The position numbers were made by a program, and so were the translations under genes. Positions 15,548 to 23,454 of a DNA stretch of 64,000 nucleotides are shown in pieces. Numbering within the stretch: the first letter of the stretch is position 1; every line of letters begins with the position of its first letter. The stretch covers positions 62,001 through 126,000 of the forward strand of contig VBFY01000063.1 of the NCBI GenBank assembly GCA_005889405.1, given 5' to 3'. The DNA is from Chloroflexota bacterium (GTDB lineage: Bacteria > Chloroflexota > Limnocylindria > P2-11E). The notes under the pieces were generated by a model. That model saw nothing but the letters and a program-made list of their open reading frames with translations. It ran no database searches and was not told the origin of the DNA.

Positions 15548-16962
15548 TGAGCGCGACCCTGTCGCCGATCACGAGCATCAACCCCGCGACCGGTGAGGTC
15601 CTCGCGCGATTCGACCCGTTCACGCAGGACGAGGTCGATCACGCGCTCGACGAGGCGCAGGACGCCTTCGTCGCGTGGCGGGAGCGTTCGTTCGAAGAGC
15701 GGGCGGTCCCGATGCGCCGACTCGCCTCGCTGCTCCGCGCGCGCGTGGATCGTTATGGCCGCCTCATCACCCTTGAGATGGGGAAGCCGATCGTCGAGGC
15801 GAAGGCGGAGCTGGAGAAGTGCGCCTTGGGCTGCGAGCACTACGCAGATCACGCCGCGCGCTATCTGGCCGACGAGGTCATCCCGACAAACGCGAAGAAA
15901 AGCTTCGTCGCGTTCCAGCCGCTCGGCATCGTTCTGGCGGTCATGCCGTGGAACTTCCCGTTCTGGCAGGTGATCCGATTCGCCGCGCCGGCGTTCATGG
16001 CCGGCAATGCCGCGGTGCTGAAGCACGCCTCGAACGTGCCGCAGTGCGCGCTCGCGATCGAGGAAGTCTTCCACGAGGCCGGCTTCCCCGAGGGGCTGCT
16101 CCGCACCTTGCTGCTGGCGGGCTCGCAGGTCGAGCCGGTCATCGAGGACGTGCGCGTCCGCGCGGTCACGCTGACGGGCAGCTCAGACACAGGTTCACGC
16201 ATCGCGCAGCTCGCGGGTCGTGCGCTCAAGAAGACCGTGCTCGAGCTCGGCGGCTCCGACCCGTTCATCGTCCTTGCGGACGCGGATCTCGATCAGGCGG
16301 CGAAAGTCGCCACGCGAGCGCGCAATCAGAACACCGGCCAGTCCTGCATCGCGGCGAAGCGCTTCATCGCCGTCGAGTCGATCGCCTCCGACTTCGAGCG
16401 TCGTTTCGCCGCTGAGGTCGGGGCGCTCCAGGTGGGCGATCCGCTCGACGCGAAGACCCAGATCGGACCCCTGGCGCGCGAGGATCTGCGCGAGGCACTC
16501 GAGCGGCAGGTGCGGGAGTCCAACGGCATGGGCGCGCGCGTCCTCACCGGCGGTGGGCGCGGCGACGGGAAGGGCTGGTACTACAGGCCGACCGTGATGG
16601 CCGACGTCACCGAGGACATGCCGGTGTTCAACGAGGAGACCTTCGGCCCGGTGGCCGCCGTGGTCCGCGTCCGCGACGCCGACGAGGCCGTTCGGGTCGC
16701 GAACGATTCCGCGTATGGGCTGGGCGCGAACCTCTGGACGAAGGACCTCGCGCTTGGCGAGCGGCTCGCGCGGCGCATCGAGTCCGGATCCGTCTTCGTG
16801 AATGGCATGGTCGCCTCCGACCCGCGCCTGCCGTTCGGTGGAGTGAAGCGCAGCGGCTACGGCCGCGAGCTCTCGTCGTACGGCATCAAGGAGTTCGTGA
16901 ACATCCAGACGATCTGGATCGGTCAGGGCACGCAGAAGCCCGCGGGGCCGCAGTCGGAATAA
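15547..16962 (+). CDS. NAD(P)-dependent aldehyde dehydrogenase, succinate-semialdehyde dehydrogenase-like
   Basis: The ATG overlapping the previous stop gives 471 residues. Motifs include MPWNFPFWQVIRFAAPAFM, the catalytic Glu in LELGGSDPFIV, the catalytic Cys in NTGQSCIAAKRF and EETFGPVAAVVRV. The closest subfamily by these signatures is GabD1-type succinate-semialdehyde dehydrogenase, which oxidises semialdehydes to carboxylic acids. As the last gene of the operon it would pull the pathway forward. Exact substrate is uncertain. Confidence 0.92.
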   Translation: MSATLSPITSINPATGEVLARFDPFTQDEVDHALDEAQDAFVAWRERSFEERAVPMRRLASLLRARVDRYGRLITLEMGKPIVEAKAELEKCALGCEHYADHAARYLADEVIPTNAKKSFVAFQPLGIVLAVMPWNFPFWQVIRFAAPAFMAGNAAVLKHASNVPQCALAIEEVFHEAGFPEGLLRTLLLAGSQVEPVIEDVRVRAVTLTGSSDTGSRIAQLAGRALKKTVLELGGSDPFIVLADADLDQAAKVATRARNQNTGQSCIAAKRFIAVESIASDFERRFAAEVGALQVGDPLDAKTQIGPLAREDLREALERQVRESNGMGARVLTGGGRGDGKGWYYRPTVMADVTEDMPVFNEETFGPVAAVVRVRDADEAVRVANDSAYGLGANLWTKDLALGERLARRIESGSVFVNGMVASDPRLPFGGVKRSGYGRELSSYGIKEFVNIQTIWIGQGTQKPAGPQSE

Positions 16963-16964
16963 TC

Positions 16965-17020
16965 GGGCGGCCCTCGCCGCCCTCATCTGCTTGGCGTGTG
17001 CGCTCCGCGCACGCCGCGTA
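16965..17020 (+). repeat. dispersed repeat, copy 1 (hairpin plus 23-base conserved core)
   Basis: GGGCGG-CCCTCG-CCGCCC (16965-16982) forms a hairpin just after the aldehyde dehydrogenase stop. It is followed by CTCATCTGCTTGGCGTGTGC (core 16982-17004), which recurs exactly at 49234-49256, again after a GC hairpin and in an intergenic gap. The 3' part (GGCGTGTGCGCTCCGCGCAC) can fold as a second hairpin, so this copy may also act as a terminator. Confidence 0.6.
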
Positions 17021-17026
17021 ATTGGC

Positions 17027-17680
17027 TCAGACGTTCGGCGTCGCGGGCAGGTGCTCGCGGAAGTGGTCCTCCAGGAGCGCCACGCTCTCGTCGAGGTCGA
17101 GCGATCCGTCGAAACGCTCGCAGCGGAGACCGAGCTCAGCGCACGAGGATACGATCCGCGCGTCGAGCAATACGTCGCGCGCGCCTACGTTGACGAGGGC
17201 GCGCTCGCGTTCGACGATGCCCGGGAAACGTTCGCGCTGACCGATGCCCCAGCGCCGGGATGCGACGATGTCACGGCGCTCCGGCGTCGGAACGAGAAAG
17301 ATCGACTGCCGTGCGGAGCTGAGCAAGGGCGCCACGCACCAAGGAAAGGCTCCCGGTCCTTCGGCGACGATCGTGCGCGAAGTGGGTAGCGCGAGCAGGT
17401 CCTCGACGACGAGGGCGAATCCTTCCTGCCACACGGCGATCGAACGCTCGAGGAGATCGACGGGGCTCGGGGCGACCCAACGCTCGTCCATCGAAAGGCG
17501 CGCGAACGCCGCGCTCGCCGCGCCGCCACGCAGGTCATGGTCTCGCACCGCGTGCCAGTCGAGGTTGTAGATCTTCAGATCCCACTTGCCCGCGAGCAGA
17601 CGCGACAACGTCGTTTTTCCCGCTTGAGGACCGCCTCCGATCCAGAGCACATGCGACAGTCGCTCGCGCAGATCATCCAC
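17027..17680 (-). CDS. P-loop kinase-like protein of unknown substrate
   Basis: The 217-residue protein starts with a Walker A motif (IGGGPQAGKTTLSRLL) and has a DWHAVRDHDLRGG segment and TIVAEGPGAFPWCVAPLL, typical of small-molecule or nucleotide kinases in the P-loop superfamily. No specific kinase can be named. It stands alone between the aldehyde dehydrogenase operon (convergent) and the acetolactate synthase-like gene (divergent). ATP binding is well supported; function is not. Confidence 0.7.
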   Translation of the reverse strand: MDDLRERLSHVLWIGGGPQAGKTTLSRLLAGKWDLKIYNLDWHAVRDHDLRGGAASAAFARLSMDERWVAPSPVDLLERSIAVWQEGFALVVEDLLALPTSRTIVAEGPGAFPWCVAPLLSSARQSIFLVPTPERRDIVASRRWGIGQRERFPGIVERERALVNVGARDVLLDARIVSSCAELGLRCERFDGSLDLDESVALLEDHFREHLPATPNV

Positions 17681-17765
17681 GGGCCGCGCATGATGCGCAC
17701 AACCTTGTCCGAAGAACAGTCTTCAATACGAGCCGCCGGTGGCGCAGAATAGGAGTGTCCCCGGA

Positions 17766-19418
17766 GTGAACGCCGCGCAGCTGCTCGTTCGCTGCCTCGA
17801 GAACGAGGGCGTGCGCTACGTGTTCGGCATACCTGGCGAAGAGACACTCGATCTGAACGCCGCGCTCGAGGACAGCGACAAGATCCAGTTCGTCCTCACC
17901 CGCCACGAGCAGGCCGCCGCGTTTATGGCCGACGTCTACGGACGGCTCTCGTCGTTCCCAGGCGTGTGTCTCGCGACGCTGGGCCCCGGCGCGACGAACC
18001 TGCTCACCGGGGTGGCCGACGCGCAGCTCGACCGCGCGCCGCTCGTCGCCATCACCGGACAGGCAGGGCTCGAGCGTGTTCACCTCGAGTCGCATCAGTA
18101 CATCGACGTGGTCCAGATGTTCACGCCGGTCACGAAGTGGAGCACGCGCGTCTCGGTGCCCGAGTCCGTTCCCGAGGTCGTGCGCAAAGCATTTCGGCTC
18201 GCGCGCATCGAGAAGCCGGGCGCGACGCATATCGAGCTACCCGAGGACGTGGCAAGAGAAGAGGTCCGCTCGGCCCCGCTCGAGGTGCGGCGGACCTCGT
18301 ATCCACAGGCGCAGCGGGAGGCGGTCCATCGCGCCGCGGCGATCATCAACGCGGCGAAGGGTCCGGTCGTTCTCGCCGGAAACGGGGTCACTCGCCGCAA
18401 CGCGGTCGGCAACCCGACGGTCGACGCGCTCCGACGATTCGTGCAGCGAAGCCGGATCTGGGCGACGCACACGTACATGGCGAAGGGCGTCCTCGATCCC
18501 CTGGGGCAGCATTCCCTGCCGCCGGTCGGCCTGCAGCGGCCAGGCGCGGATCTGGCGAACGTCAAGCTCCTGGCGGAGGCGGACGTCGTCATCGCCGTCG
18601 GCTACGACCTCGTCGAGTGGGCACCTGTGCTCTGGAATCCCAAGCGCGACAAGATCGTGGTCCATATCGACAGCACCGCGGCCGAGCTCGACGGGCATTA
18701 CCAGCCGTCGATCGAGGTCATCGGCGAGCTCGACGAATCGCTCAAGGCGCTGGCCGAGCTCGTGAGCCCGCGGAGCGAGCGCGACTCGGTCATCGCCGCC
18801 GGCCAGACAAGGCTCGGCAAAGACATACCGGTGCCGCTGCCACCCTTCGCGGTCGTTGCCGATCTGCGTGATGCCCTCGGACCGGATGACATCGTCGTGA
18901 GCGACGTTGGCGCGCACAAGGTGTGGCTCGCGCGTCTGTTCCCGACGGAGAGTCCCAACACCGTCGTGATCTCCAACGGCCTCGCATCGATGGGCATCGC
19001 GCTGCCTGGGGCGATCGCCGCGAAGCTCGTGCGCCCCGAGCGCAAGGTCGTCGCGTTCTGTGGCGACGGCGGGTTCCTCATGAACGTGCAGGAGCTTGAG
19101 ACCGCGAAGCGACTGGGGACGGCGATCGTGATCGTTGTGTTGGTCGACGACCGTCTCGGCGTGATAGAGGTGAACGAGAAGCGGCAGTTCGGTCGCGTGT
19201 TCGCGACCGAGTTCGGGAACCCTGACTTCGTTCAGCTCGCGCATGCCTTCGGTGTCGCGGGGTACGCCGTCGAGAGCGCGAAAGACCTTCTGCCGACGCT
19301 GCGACACGCGCTGGACCTCGGCGGTCCGGCGATGATCGCCGTGCCGTGGGACCACCGCGCGAACGAACACATCGCCGACGCGATGACGTACGGACGGCAG
19401 CCCTTCGTCGCTCGCTGA
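17766..19418 (+). CDS. thiamine-diphosphate enzyme, acetolactate synthase-like (AlsS type)
   Basis: The 550-residue protein has all three TPP-enzyme domains: the N-terminal GVRYVFGIPGEETLDLNAAL with catalytic Glu in LTRHEQAAAFMADVYGR, GPGATNLLTGVADAQLDRAP, and the C-terminal FCGDGGFLMNVQELETAKR with GDG-(x)n-N cofactor binding. Tyr/Phe-type positions match catabolic acetolactate synthase, which joins two pyruvates; glyoxylate carboligase-like activity cannot be excluded. No small regulatory subunit is adjacent. GTG at 17766 matches the normal family N-terminus; an in-frame GTG at 17739 would add nine residues. Confidence 0.85.
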   Translation: MNAAQLLVRCLENEGVRYVFGIPGEETLDLNAALEDSDKIQFVLTRHEQAAAFMADVYGRLSSFPGVCLATLGPGATNLLTGVADAQLDRAPLVAITGQAGLERVHLESHQYIDVVQMFTPVTKWSTRVSVPESVPEVVRKAFRLARIEKPGATHIELPEDVAREEVRSAPLEVRRTSYPQAQREAVHRAAAIINAAKGPVVLAGNGVTRRNAVGNPTVDALRRFVQRSRIWATHTYMAKGVLDPLGQHSLPPVGLQRPGADLANVKLLAEADVVIAVGYDLVEWAPVLWNPKRDKIVVHIDSTAAELDGHYQPSIEVIGELDESLKALAELVSPRSERDSVIAAGQTRLGKDIPVPLPPFAVVADLRDALGPDDIVVSDVGAHKVWLARLFPTESPNTVVISNGLASMGIALPGAIAAKLVRPERKVVAFCGDGGFLMNVQELETAKRLGTAIVIVVLVDDRLGVIEVNEKRQFGRVFATEFGNPDFVQLAHAFGVAGYAVESAKDLLPTLRHALDLGGPAMIAVPWDHRANEHIADAMTYGRQPFVAR

Positions 19419-19453
19419 CCTGCTTGCCTGGCGGCGTAGCCTGAGCCAGGCAC

Positions 19454-20134
19454 ATGCAACACACGGACCTGTTGGCGGTCGCGCGAAGCCTCGCTGACTG
19501 CCTGCCGGTGAACGAGCTCACCGACGCGCAGCTGATCGAGCTGCTCGCGCAGGCGAAGCTGCGACGCTTCGAGCGTGACGAGGTCATCTATCACCGCGGC
19601 GATCCGGCGCGCGATCTCCACATCGTGGTCGAGGGCTCGGTGAAGCTCATTCGAGAGGACGTCGAGGGACGCGAGGTCCTCCTGTGGGTCCTCGAGCGGG
19701 GAGGCGTTCTCGGTCAGTCGGCGGTCTTCGGACGGCCTCGGCCGACGACGGCGATCGCGACGACCGACGCCGCGACGATCCAGCTGCTCGGCGAAACCTG
19801 CGCCCGCATGCTCGAACGCAACCCACGGATCCTCTACCGCGCATTCGAGATGTTCGAGGCAAGGGTCGAGAAGCTCACTCAGGCGCTCGAAGACGTCATG
19901 CTCCTCGACGTCCCGAGCCGACTCGCGAAATACCTGCTCGACTCGGGCAATGGCCAGGCCGATCCGCACGCGCTCACCTTGACACAGGACGAGCTCGCAG
20001 CCGCGGTCGGCTCGACGCGCGTCACGGTGAACAAGGTCCTCGCCGATTTCGAGCACCGGGGGTTGATCCGTGTCGCGCGCCGCCATATCGACGTGCTCGC
20101 GCCCGAGCGTCTGCGAAAGGAGATCCACGGGTAG
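19454..20134 (+). CDS. Crp/Fnr-family transcriptional regulator
   Basis: The 226-residue protein has an N-terminal cyclic-nucleotide-binding fold (VIYHRGDPARDLHIVVEGSV, GGVLGQSAVFGRPRPTTAIA), a long dimerisation helix, and a C-terminal winged HTH (LTQDELAAAVGSTRVTVNKV). There are no N-terminal Cys clusters for an iron-sulphur sensor, so it is not Fnr-like in sensing. The effector-site PRPTTAIAT resembles the cAMP-contacting RSATVRA loop only loosely. It follows the acetolactate synthase-like gene by 35 bases and may be co-transcribed. Confidence 0.88.
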   Translation: MQHTDLLAVARSLADCLPVNELTDAQLIELLAQAKLRRFERDEVIYHRGDPARDLHIVVEGSVKLIREDVEGREVLLWVLERGGVLGQSAVFGRPRPTTAIATTDAATIQLLGETCARMLERNPRILYRAFEMFEARVEKLTQALEDVMLLDVPSRLAKYLLDSGNGQADPHALTLTQDELAAAVGSTRVTVNKVLADFEHRGLIRVARRHIDVLAPERLRKEIHG

Positions 20135-20168
20135 CACACATCCAGCCGCGGCCGTCCAGCGTATAGTC

Positions 20169-20184
20169 GAAAACAATCGATTTC
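20169..20184. promoter_or_regulatory. candidate LacI-family operator upstream of the first LacI gene
   Basis: GAAAACAATCGATTTC is symmetrical at 12 of 16 positions and ends just before CCGCGGGG, 17 bases before the TTG start. The following TTTCCGCGGGG (20181-20191) is repeated exactly upstream of the second LacI gene (23441-23451). Autoregulation is inferred. Confidence 0.45.
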
Positions 20185-20200
20185 CGCGGGGGGTGGCGGT

Positions 20201-21253
20201 TTGGCGGCACGGCGGGTCACGATCACCGACGTCGCGAAGGCCGCCAACGTCCATGCCTCGACCGTCTCGCGCGTGCTCAACGGACGGGTCGAGCTCAGTC
20301 TGCTCCCCGAGACACGCGAGCGGGTCATCGCCGCCGCGACGCGCCTCGGCTACCGGCCCTCCGCCCTCGCCCGAGGTCTCCGGCTCCGACGGACCTTCAC
20401 CGTCGGGATGCTCGTGCCCGACATCACGAATCCGGTCTTCCCTGCGATCATCAAGGGCGTCGAGGGTGCCGCCCACGCGCGCGGCTACCACCTGATCCTC
20501 TGCAACACCGACGACTCGTTCGAGCGCGAGGCGAGCTACCTGCGCGTTCTCAAGGAGTGGCGGGTCGACGGCATTCTCATCGCGTCCAGCTCGACCGCCG
20601 ACTCGACGATCGCCGAGCTGCGCCGCGAGAAGTTCCCGTTCGTCCTTGTCAACAGCGCGTCGCGCGCGAGCGACGATCTCGCGGTCGTCCCTGACCACCG
20701 GCAGGGCGTGTCGGCCGCGATCGACCACCTGATAGAGCTCGGCCATCGCCGCATCGGGTTGATCGCCGCACCCCAGACGACGATGACCGGGCAGGAGCGA
20801 CTCCTGGCCGCGCGGGCGACGCTACGCCGCCATCACCTCGCGCATGAGGACGCGCTCGTCGCGGTCGCCGACTCGTTCTCCGAGGCCTCCGGCTACAGCG
20901 CCGCACGCCGTCTGCTGCTCGATGCGGAGCCGCCGACCGCGGTCTTCGGCGCGAACGACCTCATCGCGCTCGGCGTGATCCGCCTCGCGCGCGAGCTCGG
21001 CCTCGCGATCCCGGGCGATCTCTCCGTCGTCGGCTTCAACGACATCCCGCAGTCCGAGCTGTTCGATCCGCCCCTCACGACCGTGCACGTGCCGAAGGAG
21101 GAGATGGGCGTTCTGGCGGCAGCCCTTCTCATCGACCAGGTCGAAGGACGACACATCGAGCGAAGGCGGGTCGTGCTGGAAACACAGCTCGTGGTGCGCG
21201 GGTCGACCGCGACACCGACGGTGGCCACGACCAGCGCGATGCGGACGGCCTAA
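20201..21253 (+). CDS. LacI-family transcriptional regulator
   Basis: A TTG start after a GGGGGG-rich ribosome site gives 350 residues. The N-terminal HTH is canonical (VTITDVAKAANVHASTVSRV, then LNG hinge) followed by a periplasmic-binding-protein-like effector domain (VGMLVPDITNPVFPAIIKGV, GFNDIPQSELFDPPLTTV). These proteins repress catabolic genes until a small ligand binds. The nearest structural genes are the minus-strand propeller/AhpD-like operon, which converges on it and overlaps by four bases. It is clearly paralogous to the second LacI gene 2 kb downstream. Confidence 0.92.
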   Translation: MAARRVTITDVAKAANVHASTVSRVLNGRVELSLLPETRERVIAAATRLGYRPSALARGLRLRRTFTVGMLVPDITNPVFPAIIKGVEGAAHARGYHLILCNTDDSFEREASYLRVLKEWRVDGILIASSSTADSTIAELRREKFPFVLVNSASRASDDLAVVPDHRQGVSAAIDHLIELGHRRIGLIAAPQTTMTGQERLLAARATLRRHHLAHEDALVAVADSFSEASGYSAARRLLLDAEPPTAVFGANDLIALGVIRLARELGLAIPGDLSVVGFNDIPQSELFDPPLTTVHVPKEEMGVLAAALLIDQVEGRHIERRRVVLETQLVVRGSTATPTVATTSAMRTA

Positions 21254-21627
21254 GCGCCGCGGGCCGGCAGCCCCACGCTCCGGCGCCAGTGCTGTCGCCC
21301 GAGCTCGAAGCCGACCGCGCACCCGAGGTCGACGAGTTCCGGCTCGCTGAAGAGTGAGTGCAATCGCGACCACAGCGCGTCGTCGGCTCTATCCGAGTCG
21401 AACGCGATCGCGTGCGTCCACTCGAGCGCGGCGCGTTCGCGGCCGGCGAAGCGTTCGATCTCGCGGGCGTCGGGGTCATTCGCGAGGAAGCGGAAGCACA
21501 GCTCTTTGAGCGTCTGATCGACGAGTCCGGATCCCAGGACGCTCCCCTCGATCTCCGCCCACGCATCGCGTGCCGCCGGCTGCAGCGCGCGGATTTCGTC
21601 GCCTGTGCGGCCCGGGAGTCGCGGCAT
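21250..21627 (-). CDS. carboxymuconolactone decarboxylase/AhpD-like paralogue lacking the CxxC motif
   Basis: This 125-residue protein aligns by eye with the preceding candidate selenoprotein: VDQTLKELCFRFLANDPDAR in place of SLKELCRVYVSKTIECEY, and LWSRLHSLFSEPELVDLGCA in place of VWAKLHEHFSDAQIVELGSF. It keeps the helical CMD scaffold but has lost the redox CxxC pair. Its ATG overlaps the upstream TGA stop (ATGA), so the two are translated together and may form a hetero-oligomer. The last four bases overlap the convergent LacI gene. Confidence 0.75.
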   Translation of the reverse strand: MPRLPGRTGDEIRALQPAARDAWAEIEGSVLGSGLVDQTLKELCFRFLANDPDAREIERFAGRERAALEWTHAIAFDSDRADDALWSRLHSLFSEPELVDLGCAVGFELGRQHWRRSVGLPARGA

Positions 21628-22196
21628 CACGTCTGCGCGCCCGGGGCGAGACTGGTGCCGGGCGTCCCAGCCAGCTCGTTGTGTCCGACGTGCCACGTCT
21701 TGATAACGCGCTGCTGTCCGAACGTCACGGCGATGAACGAGCCGAGCTCGACGATCTGCGCATCGCTGAAATGTTCGTGCAGCTTGGCCCACACCGAATC
21801 GTCCGCGCCCTCCGGATCCCAGACCAGCATGCTCGTGTACCGCAGCGCCGCCTTCTGGCGAGGGGTGAAGCGCTCTGACATCTCGAATTTCAGAAGGTCG
21901 ACGTAGTCATCCTCCGTCAGTCCCTGGTCCCTCCCACGGAGGGAGCGCTGCGAGCCTCAGTACTCGCACTCGATCGTCTTCGACACGTACACGCGGCAGA
22001 GCTCCTTGAGGGAGTGCTCGAGGACCCCCTGACGGAAGATCCGCTCCCACGCGCGCGAGAACGCCCTCGCGACCGCCGGCACGTGAGAACGGATCGCCTG
22101 TGTCTCGGGACGCGGCGTGCCGTACCGGCGAGCGAGATCGAGGTATTCGCGGAGCTCGGGGTCGTCCGGGTCAGTTATGTAGCTGATGCGGGCCAC
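21627..22196 (-). CDS. AhpD/carboxymuconolactone decarboxylase-like protein with in-frame TGA in the CxxC motif (candidate selenoprotein)
   Basis: Reading through one TGA (21957-21959) gives a single 189-residue frame. Before it lies HSLKELCRVYVSKTIECEY; after it lie GSQRSLRGRDQGLTEDDYVD and RQKAALRYTSMLVWDPEGAD, then VELGSFIAVTFGQQR. Homologues read CEYCGxQRS here, so TGA sits exactly on the second Cys of the redox CxxC, giving CEYU if decoded as selenocysteine. The frame downstream is intact with no other stop. A hairpin follows the TGA. The alternative is a nonsense mutation leaving 79-residue and 84-residue fragments. The start ATG overlaps the propeller gene by 22 bases. Confidence 0.7.
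21914..21953 (-). promoter_or_regulatory. candidate bacterial SECIS hairpin
   Basis: On the minus strand, 19 bases after the TGA, TCCCTCC-GTG-GGAGGGA (21944-21928) makes a 7-bp stem with a three-base loop starting in G. A lower stem, TCGCAG with CTG-A-CGG, brackets it across an internal loop. Bacterial SECIS elements typically need an apical loop about 16-37 bases after UGA with an early G. The fit is good but short GC stems are common in this genome. Confidence 0.45.
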
Positions 22197-23377
22197 TCGC
22201 CCATTGTGCCTTTCAGGACGTAGAGCCCGCCGCGTACGCGATCCGTGACGAAGATCGTGCCATCACGATCCACGAGCACGTCATTGAACTGGATCGCGGC
22301 CTGGCCGGCCGGCGGTTCGGGGACGAACGACGCGATCTCGCGGGGCGCCCGCGGATCGGCGGTGTCATACACGCGCAGGCCTGCATTGAAGTAGGTCACG
22401 AATACGATTCGGTCGCTCTGGAATGTCCCCGGCCGGTTCTCATGGACGTTGTGCGGCCCGAAGCGCGATCCGCGCGAGCAGTAGTCGCCATCGGGCACGG
22501 GAAAGCGCGACAGCTCGCGAGGGTGGTGCTCGTCGGAGATGTCGACGAGGTGGACATTCTTTGGAGCGCCCTCGCAGTTCGGCTCGATCGCCTCGTCGGT
22601 CACGACGAGAAGCTCTCGCTCGCCGAGCGGGAGTGCGGTATGTGTATGCGAGTGGCCGCCCTCGGGCCACGCCAGCGAGGAGATGAGCTCCAGCGATCCA
22701 TTCTCGCGGACCGCGTAGATCACGACGCCTGCATCAAAGTAGCCTCCATACGCGCGGTCACCCTGACGTATGACGTGATGAGCGCCGATGTCGCTGTCCT
22801 CCGGAAGAGACTCCGGATCGCCGGTGCGCTGACCGGGCCACCACCACGTCGCAGAGACCGCCGGTCGGTCCGCCTCTGCCATGTCGACCGTGATGAGGAC
22901 GCGATTCCGAAACCCGTCAAGCCGTGCCGAGGCGTACAGGTAGCGGTCCCCGTGCAACCTATCGCCAGCGAACCACATCCGATGGACGCCAAGCCCGCGG
23001 ACCGGCATGAAGCCGAGGAGATACGGGTCGCTGGGTTTCGTGGCGACGTCGTAAACACCGAGTCCGGTCCGTTCGGGCACGCCCACCCGGTATGGGTACC
23101 GCTCGTAGTTCACCACAAGCAACCCGTTCGCCAGCTGAACTTTATGCGAGTGCGTTCCACTCGGCACGGCGAGCTGCCGAACCACCCGCGGCCTCGCGAC
23201 ATCGGAGATGTCGATGACGCTCGTGCCGATGCCGAAGTCGCCCATGTGGCCCACGTAGAGCACATCGCCGTTGCGCATGATCTGCATGCCGTCGCCTTTG
23301 CCGCCGAGATCGGTGTGACCGACGAGCTCGAGGCCGCGCGCCTCGAGGGCCCGCGGTAGGGGACTCACGGCGCGCAT
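22175..23377 (-). CDS. LVIVD-repeat / beta-propeller protein
   Basis: The 400-residue protein has repeated strands of the LVIVD type (GTSVIDISDVARPRVVRQLA, GLGVYDVATKPSDPYLLG, NVHLVDISDEHHPRELSRF, GLRVYDTADPRAPREIASF), which fold as a cytoplasmic or exported beta-propeller. There is no signal peptide. Several conserved His residues (GTHSHKVQ, GGHSHTHTALP, GPHNVHENRPG) could bind metal, reminiscent of selenium-binding-protein-like propellers, but that link is only suggestive. It heads the minus-strand operon containing the AhpD-like pair. Confidence 0.75.
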   Translation of the reverse strand: MRAVSPLPRALEARGLELVGHTDLGGKGDGMQIMRNGDVLYVGHMGDFGIGTSVIDISDVARPRVVRQLAVPSGTHSHKVQLANGLLVVNYERYPYRVGVPERTGLGVYDVATKPSDPYLLGFMPVRGLGVHRMWFAGDRLHGDRYLYASARLDGFRNRVLITVDMAEADRPAVSATWWWPGQRTGDPESLPEDSDIGAHHVIRQGDRAYGGYFDAGVVIYAVRENGSLELISSLAWPEGGHSHTHTALPLGERELLVVTDEAIEPNCEGAPKNVHLVDISDEHHPRELSRFPVPDGDYCSRGSRFGPHNVHENRPGTFQSDRIVFVTYFNAGLRVYDTADPRAPREIASFVPEPPAGQAAIQFNDVLVDRDGTIFVTDRVRGGLYVLKGTMGEWPASAT

Positions 23378-23432
23378 TGTCGCGCCGTTTGACGATGCCC
23401 ACCCGGGGCTCTAGCCTCTGGCTGCTTCTACC

Positions 23433-23444
23433 GCAAACGTTTTC
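23433..23444. promoter_or_regulatory. candidate LacI-family operator upstream of the second LacI gene
   Basis: GCAAACGTTTTC contains the central AAACGTTT typical of LacI/PurR-type operators and sits between the divergent propeller and LacI genes, followed by TTTCCGCGGGG shared with the first LacI promoter. It could control both directions. Confidence 0.55.
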
Positions 23445-23454
23445 CGCGGGGAGG

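Noticed and set aside
18237-19370. Long minus-strand frame opposite the acetolactate synthase-like gene
   Set aside because: Antisense shadow with no domain signature.
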